Positions 58,167 through 64,000 of a DNA stretch of 64,000 nucleotides are shown here, one piece after another; positions within the stretch are counted from its first letter, which is position 1, and each line of letters opens with the position of its first letter. The notes under the pieces were generated by a model. That model was not told the DNA's origin, searched no databases, and saw only the letters and a list, made by a program, of their open reading frames with translations. The stretch is from Haloprofundus halobius. GTDB taxonomy: Archaea > Halobacteriota > Halobacteria > Halobacteriales > Haloferacaceae. A program made the position numbers and the translations under genes. The stretch lies in NCBI RefSeq assembly GCF_020097835.1, contig NZ_CP083666.1:124001-188000 (forward strand), written 5' to 3'.

Positions 58167-59453
58167 ATGGATACGAAACGTACGAGCGCCGCCCTCGTTC
58201 TCGCGGGCGTCGTACTCTTCGTGGCGACAATCGCCGTCAGCGCCGCTACCGCGCCGACGATCGGTGCGACACAGAGCCACGACAACAGCGCGAACGGGAC
58301 GACACAGACACTAGTCGGTTCCCAGGGCGGCGGGACGGGCCTGCACGACTACGGCAGCGTCTATCTGCTCGAAGACGAGGAGGTCGCGTGGGAACTCGCC
58401 GACGCCGACAGCTACTTCGACGTGACGATGCTCGACAACGGCAGCGTCATGGCGGGTTTCATGGACAGCGGCTACGACGACTGCGGGCCCTACGAGTCGC
58501 CGTGTACCCACACCGGGTTCCGCATCATCGAACCCGGCGACGACCCCGAGATCGTCAGCGAGTTCAGTTTCCCCGTGCGAACGCGCTCGAACAGCGAAGT
58601 CCACGACGTCGAGAAGCTCCCCTCCGGCGAGTTCCTCGTCAGCGACATGGAGAACGAACGCATCATGACCGTCAAGGGCGGCGAGGTCACCTGGCAGTGG
58701 AACGCCAGCAGTTACTACACCGACGGTCCCGACGACCCGACGCGCGAGGACTGGCTGCACATCAACGACGTCGACCACCTCGGTAACGACCGCTATCTCG
58801 TCTCGGTCCGCAACGCGAACCAACTGCTCGTCGTCGAGCGCGGCGAGGGCGTCGTCGAGGTCGTCAACGAGGACCCGAACCCCGACGACGGCCGCGTCGG
58901 CGACCCCTCGGTGCTGAACCGCCAGCACAACCCGCAGTGGCTGAACGAGGACACGATACTCGTCGCCGACTCAGAGAACGGTCGCATCGTCGAACTTCAC
59001 CGCGGCGACGACGGCGACTGGGACGTCGCGTGGGAACTCACGAGCGCCGAAGGCGTCGACTTCGCGTGGCCGCGCGACGCCGACCGACTCGAAAACGGCA
59101 ACACGCTCATCACCGACTCCTCGAACCAGCGTATCGTCGAAGTCAACGAGTCCGGTGCGGTCGTCTGGAGCGTCCAGACGGAGTACGTCCCCTACGAGGC
59201 CGAACGCCTCCCCGAGGGCGAGACGGTCGGCGGACAGCCCTACGGCGTTTCGGCGAGCGAACCCGCCGCGAGCGGCGCTTCGGGCGGCGTCCCGGGCATC
59301 TCGTTCCTCCTGCAGGTGTTGCGGACGAGCATGCCGCTGCCGTTCTGGGTCGGCGAAATCCACGTCATCGTCACGCTCGTCTCGCTGGGTCTCGTCTTCA
59401 CCGGCCTCGGAACGGCCGCGCACGCGGCGCTGGCGGCGCGGCGCGGGAGCTAA
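58167..59453 (+). CDS. Arylsulfotransferase-like beta-propeller protein 2
   Basis: 428 residues from the ATG at 58167 (MDTKRTSAALVLAGVVLFVA). Same layout as 54606-55955: N-terminal signal anchor, propeller (HDVEKLPSGEFLVSDMENER, INDVDHLGNDRYLVSVRNAN, DADRLENGNTLITDSSNQRI) and a C-terminal helix (VIVTLVSLGLVFTGLGTAAH). The two share QHNP-containing and RDADRL-NGNTLITDS segments. Outside-facing membrane protein; reaction unproven. Confidence 0.78.
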   Translation: MDTKRTSAALVLAGVVLFVATIAVSAATAPTIGATQSHDNSANGTTQTLVGSQGGGTGLHDYGSVYLLEDEEVAWELADADSYFDVTMLDNGSVMAGFMDSGYDDCGPYESPCTHTGFRIIEPGDDPEIVSEFSFPVRTRSNSEVHDVEKLPSGEFLVSDMENERIMTVKGGEVTWQWNASSYYTDGPDDPTREDWLHINDVDHLGNDRYLVSVRNANQLLVVERGEGVVEVVNEDPNPDDGRVGDPSVLNRQHNPQWLNEDTILVADSENGRIVELHRGDDGDWDVAWELTSAEGVDFAWPRDADRLENGNTLITDSSNQRIVEVNESGAVVWSVQTEYVPYEAERLPEGETVGGQPYGVSASEPAASGASGGVPGISFLLQVLRTSMPLPFWVGEIHVIVTLVSLGLVFTGLGTAAHAALAARRGS

Positions 59454-59673
59454 TCGGTCACTCCATCTAACTCCCGTCTTTCGACGCACGACGGCGCGAC
59501 GATGATATCCGTCGACGAGCTATCGAACGTATGGTTCGGCGACGACTCGTTGCGCTCTTGGAACTCGCATTCTCCGCTCTCCTGCTGCTGTTCGAGCGAT
59601 GGTTCCGTGAGGAAGCGACGAGGCGGGGAAATCCCGTTCCGTCGCCGCCGGCGATCGTCTCCAGTACGCTGTT
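59454..59673. other. Intergenic, nothing recognised
   Basis: About 220 bases between the arylsulfotransferase-like gene and a hairpin-bounded element. Frames across it are shadow-like. Confidence 0.35.
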
Positions 59674-60003
59674 TGACCTCCTCCCGCGCCTGAAGACGCG
59701 GGAATCCCACCACGGGATTCGGGCGGCCGATGCCCTTCGGTCCCAACCCGCACTCGGAGGGAACCGGCGACACACCGGGGGAACTCTCGTTTAACTCCCT
59801 CGTAGGGCTGTGGTCCGGCCAATGAGGCCCCATCGGATTCCGTGTCATCGCCGTGGGAACCACCGTCGGTTCCCCACCCCTTGTGGTTCGGGGACGGCAT
59901 CTCACCGAATCCGTAGTATCCTTGAGAACACGGGACACGGGTGAAGGGATTCCGGTGGGGAAACGAGGCCAAATGTCGCTTGACCCCCGCCTGAAGACGG
60001 GGG
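59674..60003 (-). mobile_element. Gene-less IS1341-type element or free-standing structured RNA locus
   Basis: Two hairpins in the same orientation bound about 330 bp: CCCGCG-cctgaaga-CGCGGG (59683-59702) and CCCCCG-cctgaaga-CGGGGG (59984-60003), each preceded on the plus strand by TTGACC. Read on the minus strand the left one ends GGAGGAGGTCAA, matching the right end of the TnpB element (GGAGGATGTCA) and the family TCAA cut site. The interior codes no protein but has internal repeats such as GGGAACC-N4-GGTTCCC and CACCGAATCC/GGATTCCGGTG. Probably a non-autonomous derivative keeping the guide-RNA region. Confidence 0.6.
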
Positions 60004-60155
60004 TATGCGCTCGAATCTCTATCATCTCGGCTACCGGCTCTGGCACGGCCTGCTCCGGCCGCTTCCCGGCACCGACGACTGATCGAGTCGGTGTCCGGCG
60101 CTCGGAGTCGACCTCCGACCGGACGATTTTTCGCCTCACCGCCGGACGACGGGAT

Positions 60156-60731
60156 ATGGACGACGACGCCGAGCACGACGCTCGCGACGCCGACACGCTC
60201 GACTGGGAGACGACGGATTCGCGAATCGACTACACCTGTCCCGGGTTCGACGTCCGCATGGACGACGTCCGTCTCCCCGACGGGACGGAGACGGGCTTTC
60301 ACTACGTCGAGGAACCGCCCGCCGTCGTGATTCTGCCCTTCACCCCCGACGGCGACGTGGTCGTCATCGAGGAGTGGCGACAGGCGGTCGGCCACGTCAA
60401 CCTCGGATTACCGGTCGGCGGCACCGAACCGGAGGACGACGACTTCGTCGCTGCTGCACGGCGCGAACTCGCCGAGGAGACGGGGCACGAGGCCGACTCG
60501 ATGGAGCCGTTCTACGTCGCCGAACCCGCGAACGGCATCGCCAACTCGGTCCACCACTACTTCGTCGCCCGCGGGTGTGAGCCGACCGCCGACCAGGAAC
60601 TGGACTTCAACGAGAGTATCCGCCCGACGACGATGGGATACGACGACCTACTCGCGGCCGTCGTCGACAACGAGATTCGAGACGGGAGAACGTCGCTCGG
60701 CGTGTTGCGGTACGAACTCGCGCGGCCGTAG
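60156..60731 (+). CDS. NUDIX hydrolase
   Basis: 191 residues from the ATG at 60156 ([20 protein letters not shown]). NUDIX box at 89-112 ([20 protein letters not shown] then TGH) with REL-EE-G intact but Asp95 where the consensus has Glu, a conservative change. The N-terminal sheet and GLPVGG resemble ADP-ribose pyrophosphatase-type members. Hydrolyses nucleoside diphosphates linked to another group; real substrate unknown. It is 74 bp ahead of tgtA on the same strand. Confidence 0.88.
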   Translation: MDDDAEHDARDADTLDWETTDSRIDYTCPGFDVRMDDVRLPDGTETGFHYVEEPPAVVILPFTPDGDVVVIEEWRQAVGHVNLGLPVGGTEPEDDDFVAAARRELAEETGHEADSMEPFYVAEPANGIANSVHHYFVARGCEPTADQELDFNESIRPTTMGYDDLLAAVVDNEIRDGRTSLGVLRYELARP

Positions 60732-60805
60732 TCGGGACGTCCGCGGTCGGTCCGAACACACCGGAACGCAACCCTTACCGACGCGCCGCCGAAACGCCGC
60801 GGTAT

Positions 60806-62296
60806 ATGCGCGACTGTTTCGAGCAGCGGCAGGGTGACACGGCCGGACGCATCGGCCACCTCACCGTGCCGCGGGCCGGGGTGACCGTCGAGACGCCGGC
60901 GCTTCTCCCCGTCGTCAACCCCAACGTCCAGACGATTTCGCCCGCCCGCCTCCAGTCGGAGTTCGGCGCGGAGATTCTCATCACCAACTCCTACATCATC
61001 CGCAAGACCGCGGAGCTCCGCGAGGAGGCCCTCGACGTGGGTCTCCACGAGATGTTGGATTTTTCGGGCGCGATAATGACCGACTCGGGGTCGTTCCAGT
61101 TGGCCGAGTACGGCGACATCGACGTGACGACGACCGAGATTCTACAGTTCCAGAGGGACATCGGGTCGGATATCGGCACGCCCGTCGACATCCCGACGCC
61201 GCCGGACGTCCCCCGCGAGCAAGCCGAAGCGGAACTCGAAGTGACGGAGAAGGCGCTCGCAGACGCCGAAGCGTTCGACGCGGGCGAGATGCTCGTCAAC
61301 GCGCCCGTGCAGGGGTCGACGTATCCCGACCTCAGAGAGCGCGCCGCCCGCCACGCCGACGCGACGAGTCTCGACGTGTTCCCGGTCGGTGCCGTCGTCC
61401 CGTTGATGAACGCCTACCGCTACGACGACATGGTCGACGCCGTCGCCGCCGCGAAACGCGGCCTCGGCGCCGACTGTCCGGTTCACCTCTTCGGCGCGGG
61501 CCACCCGATGATGTTCGCACTCGCTGTGGCGATGGGCTGCGACCTCTTCGACTCCGCCGCCTACGCGCTGTACGCCCGCGACGAGCGCTACCTCACCGTC
61601 CGCGGCACCGAACACCTCGAAGACCTCGACTACTTCCCGTGTTCGTGTCCGGTCTGTTCGGCGCACACGCCCGAGGAGGTCAGAGATGCGAGCGACGCCG
61701 ACACCGAGCGACTGCTCGCCGAACACAACCTCCACGTCACGTTCGCCGAGATTCGCCGCATCAAGCAGGCCATCCGCGCGGGCAACCTCCTCGAACTCGT
61801 GGAGGTCCGCGCCCGTGGTCACCCCGCGATGCTCGACGGCTACCGCGCGCTGCTCGACCACGCCGACCAGTTGGAGGAGTCCGACCCCGCGGCGAAGGGG
61901 TCGTTCTTCCACGTCTCCCACGAGAGCGCGAATCGACCCGAAGTCCGCCGCCACCACCGGCGTCTGGCCCGTTTGGACCTCGCGGAGTGCGATACTGTGC
62001 TGTTGACCGAGGGCGGAACGCCCTCCGAGAGCGACTACGACGCCGTCTGGAAGGTCGTTCCCCCGTTCGGCCCGTTCCCCGGTGCGCTCTCGGACACCTA
62101 CCCGCTGAACGCGCAAGTGCCGAATCGACTCGACGACGCGGCCCGACGTGCGGCCGCCGAGGGTGTCGCGGCGCTCGTCGCCGACAATCCCGACGTCTCC
62201 GTTACGCTCGCGTACGACGGCTGGGGCGAGGTGGCGCTCGACCGGCTCCCCGAGTCGGTGACGCTCGAACCGCTGTCGACGGTCGCGACGGAGTGA
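60806..62296 (+). CDS. tgtA: tRNA-guanine(15) transglycosylase (archaeosine)
   Basis: 496 residues. TIM-barrel core with D93 in [14 protein letters not shown], nucleophile D249 in [20 protein letters not shown] (same number as in the Pyrococcus enzyme) and zinc site CSCPVC (279-284) plus a downstream His. It exchanges guanine-15 in the D arm of tRNA for preQ0, the first step to archaeosine. C-terminal domains beyond 370 are the archaeal C1/C2 parts; the PUA is expected at the end or in the partner. arcS follows after 52 bp. Confidence 0.95.
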   Translation: MRDCFEQRQGDTAGRIGHLTVPRAGVTVETPALLPVVNPNVQTISPARLQSEFGAEILITNSYIIRKTAELREEALDVGLHEMLDFSGAIMTDSGSFQLAEYGDIDVTTTEILQFQRDIGSDIGTPVDIPTPPDVPREQAEAELEVTEKALADAEAFDAGEMLVNAPVQGSTYPDLRERAARHADATSLDVFPVGAVVPLMNAYRYDDMVDAVAAAKRGLGADCPVHLFGAGHPMMFALAVAMGCDLFDSAAYALYARDERYLTVRGTEHLEDLDYFPCSCPVCSAHTPEEVRDASDADTERLLAEHNLHVTFAEIRRIKQAIRAGNLLELVEVRARGHPAMLDGYRALLDHADQLEESDPAAKGSFFHVSHESANRPEVRRHHRRLARLDLAECDTVLLTEGGTPSESDYDAVWKVVPPFGPFPGALSDTYPLNAQVPNRLDDAARRAAAEGVAALVADNPDVSVTLAYDGWGEVALDRLPESVTLEPLSTVATE

Positions 62297-62348
62297 CGGC
62301 GTCGGCGGACAAAGCAAGATAGTTCACGCTCCGTCGCAGAGAGCGACT

Positions 62349-64000
62349 ATGACCGATTACTTCGAGGTGCACGCCCGCGACGGGGCCGCTCGCCTCGGCG
62401 AACTCCGCCTCTCGGAGTCGCGCACCACGCCCGCGCTCGTCGACGATATCGTCGACGACGCCGGCAGTCTCTGGGCCGCCGACCGCGACGTTCCCGAGGG
62501 CGACGAAAGTCTCCTCACTGTCCTCCCGCACCGCGGCTTTCCCGCTGGCACACGCGAAGAAGTCAAGGAGTCGTTCGCCGTCGACTACCCCGACGCCGAC
62601 TACCCCAGCGTGGCCGTCGTCGCGTCCGACGCCGTCCGCGACGTGGGCGCGGACGCGTACATTCTTTCGGACGCACACGGGTTCGTCGGCCACGCCGCCG
62701 CGTTCAAAGACGCCATCATCGAGGCACGTGAGTCGCTGCCGGCCGACACCGCGCTGTTTCTCTCGGGGGTCGCGACGCCGACGAACGTCGCGACGCTCGT
62801 CTACGCGGGCGTCGACCTCGTCGACGCCAAACGCGCGCGAGTCAAGGGTTTCGAGGGGAAGTACCTCACGAGCGACGCCGAGTACTTCCTCGAAGACCTC
62901 GACGAACTCCCGTGCGCCTGTTCGGCCTGCCTCGGCGGGCGTGAGGACTTCTCCCGCGAGGACTGCGCCGCACACAACGTCAACGCGCTGACGGCGGAGC
63001 TCGCGACGGTCCGTCGCCGCGTCCGCGACGGCCGCCTCCGCGACTACGTCGAGGGACAGGCCCGACACGACGTGTGGCTCACCGCCGCCTTCCGCGAGTT
63101 CGACCAGCAGTACGGCTATCTGGAGCAACGGACGCCCGTGATTCGCGACTCGGAACTCACGGCGGCGACCGAGGACTCGCTTCGCCGCGTCGAGATTCAG
63201 CGCTTCGCCGAGCGGGTGACGACCAGATACCGGAATCGGTTCGACACGCCGCTCGTCCTCGTCCCGTGTTCGGCACGGAAACCGTACAGCGAATCGCAGA
63301 GCCACAGTCAGTACCACGACGCCGTCCAGTTCCGCGCCCACCAGGTGTCGATGACGTCGCCCATCGGCGTCGTCCCGCAGGAACTCGAACTCACCTACCC
63401 CGCCCAGCACTACGACTCGGTCGTGACGGGTCGGTGGTCCGAAGACGAAAAGCGGTTCGTCACCGAAGTGCTGCGCCGGTATCTCGAACGCAACGAGTAC
63501 CCGCGCGTCGTCGCGCACGTCCCGCCGGAGGGCTACCGCGACATCGTCGAACGCGTCGAAAGGGAGGTGGAGATGCCGTTCGAGTACACCGTCGAGGACC
63601 ATCCGACGACGACGGAGTCGCTGGCGAATCTGGCGTCGACGCTCTCGAACGAACCCAAGTACCGAAAGCGCGAGCGCGAGCACAACACGGTGAAAGCCAT
63701 CGCCGACTACCAGTTCGGCGACGGCGCGGGCGACGCGCTGTTTTCGGACGCTGACATCCGGACGACGAGTCGCTACCCCAAACTCCAGGTCCGCGACGCC
63801 GACGGCGAGCAGTTGGCGACGATGGTGCCGCAGTACGGCGTGCTCTCGTTCACCCTCGCTGGTGCGCGACTGTGGGACGCCTCCGACGCGCCGACGAAGC
63901 GCGTCGGGATAGACGGGTTCGTTCCGCACGGCAGCGTCCTCGCACCCGGCGTCGTCGACGCCGACGAGGAGATTCGACCCGGCGACGAGGTGGTCGTCGA
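62349..64000 (+). CDS. arcS: Archaeosine synthase (TgtA2), 3' cut by window
   Basis: ATG at 62349 (MTDYFEVHARDGAARLGELR); 550 codons present, the frame is open at the last base, so the C-terminal end (with the PUA region) is outside. The ArcS signature PCSARKPYSESQSH is at about residues 305-318, and the N-terminal half is a Tgt-like barrel lacking the transglycosylase nucleophile motif, with a CACSACLGGREDF zinc-type motif. ArcS adds lysine to preQ0-tRNA, continued by RaSEA elsewhere or an amidotransferase step to give archaeosine. A clean operon with tgtA. Confidence 0.93.
   Translation, partial: MTDYFEVHARDGAARLGELRLSESRTTPALVDDIVDDAGSLWAADRDVPEGDESLLTVLPHRGFPAGTREEVKESFAVDYPDADYPSVAVVASDAVRDVGADAYILSDAHGFVGHAAAFKDAIIEARESLPADTALFLSGVATPTNVATLVYAGVDLVDAKRARVKGFEGKYLTSDAEYFLEDLDELPCACSACLGGREDFSREDCAAHNVNALTAELATVRRRVRDGRLRDYVEGQARHDVWLTAAFREFDQQYGYLEQRTPVIRDSELTAATEDSLRRVEIQRFAERVTTRYRNRFDTPLVLVPCSARKPYSESQSHSQYHDAVQFRAHQVSMTSPIGVVPQELELTYPAQHYDSVVTGRWSEDEKRFVTEVLRRYLERNEYPRVVAHVPPEGYRDIVERVEREVEMPFEYTVEDHPTTTESLANLASTLSNEPKYRKREREHNTVKAIADYQFGDGAGDALFSDADIRTTSRYPKLQVRDADGEQLATMVPQYGVLSFTLAGARLWDASDAPTKRVGIDGFVPHGSVLAPGVVDADEEIRPGDEVVV

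Noticed and set aside
62202-63929. 575-codon open frame on the minus strand
   Set aside because: It lies antisense to tgtA and arcS, both with clear catalytic motifs. Its arginine/valine-rich content is the usual mirror of GC-rich haloarchaeal genes.
1-64000. CRISPR array or cas genes
   Set aside because: No regularly spaced repeats and no Cas family motif were seen; the only RNA-guided nuclease is TnpB.

Overview
The window is haloarchaeal chromosome: roughly 65% G+C, highly acidic proteins, Tat-exported lipoproteins, TATA-type promoters close to start codons, an archaellum operon and archaeosine tRNA-modification genes. Many families seen here (HalOD1, DUF7344, DUF7503-like peptides, TrmY, ArcS) are typical of Halobacteria; a Haloferax/Halogeometricum-like relative is plausible but the genus cannot be fixed from sequence alone.

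Layout. 0-2 kb: 3' part of a CHAT (caspase-like) protease gene, overlapping tail-to-tail with a 46-residue hydrophobic peptide gene. 2-7.2 kb: carotenoid oxygenase, M28 peptidase and pyroglutamyl peptidase, then a DUF7344/HalOD1 regulatory pair flanked by an intact and a broken copy of the pcp 3' end, plus an IS5-family transposase remnant. 7.2-13.8 kb: a BMP-type (nucleoside/sugar) ABC importer operon and a Gfo/Idh/MocA oxidoreductase. 14-15.5 kb: an IS200/IS605-superfamily (IS1341-type) element with an apparently intact TnpB nuclease. 15.7-25.8 kb: glycogen-debranching-like hydrolase, small zinc-ribbon protein, membrane proteins, a methyltransferase, a SnoaL-like protein and gene remnants. 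26-32 kb: TrmB-type regulator, divergent RHH/PIN toxin-antitoxin pair, archaeal ATPase remnant, gamma-glutamyltransferase family protein, GT39-like membrane protein. 32-37 kb: DUF7344 protein, ABC exporter, small membrane/secreted proteins. 37-44.7 kb: archaellum module (archaellin, ArlCE-F-G-H-I-J, separate ArlD). 44.8-47.1 kb: small membrane proteins around a palindromic divergent promoter. 47.1-53.4 kb: dppABCDF-like peptide importer. 53.8-64 kb: TrmY, two arylsulfotransferase-like paralogues, CHY zinc finger, tRNA-Pro, ATP-grasp ligase, a hairpin-bounded gene-less mobile-element-like segment, NUDIX hydrolase, TgtA and ArcS (cut by the window end).

How the parts fit. Core functions here are tRNA maturation (TrmY for pseudouridine-54; TgtA then ArcS for archaeosine-15), swimming motility, and uptake of nucleosides/sugars and peptides, with cytosolic/envelope peptidases (M28, Pcp, GGT) able to process peptides. 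Between these blocks lie accessory patches with scars of mobile DNA: one complete TnpB element, at least three related terminus remnants, an IS5-family remnant, and broken copies of pcp, a DUF2270-like gene and an archaeal ATPase. The best candidates for undescribed biology are the CHAT protease/mini-membrane-peptide pair, the gene-less structured element at 59.67-60.0 kb, the small ORF occupying the tnpA position of the TnpB element, and the DUF7344-HalOD1 cassette enclosed by pcp 3' repeats.
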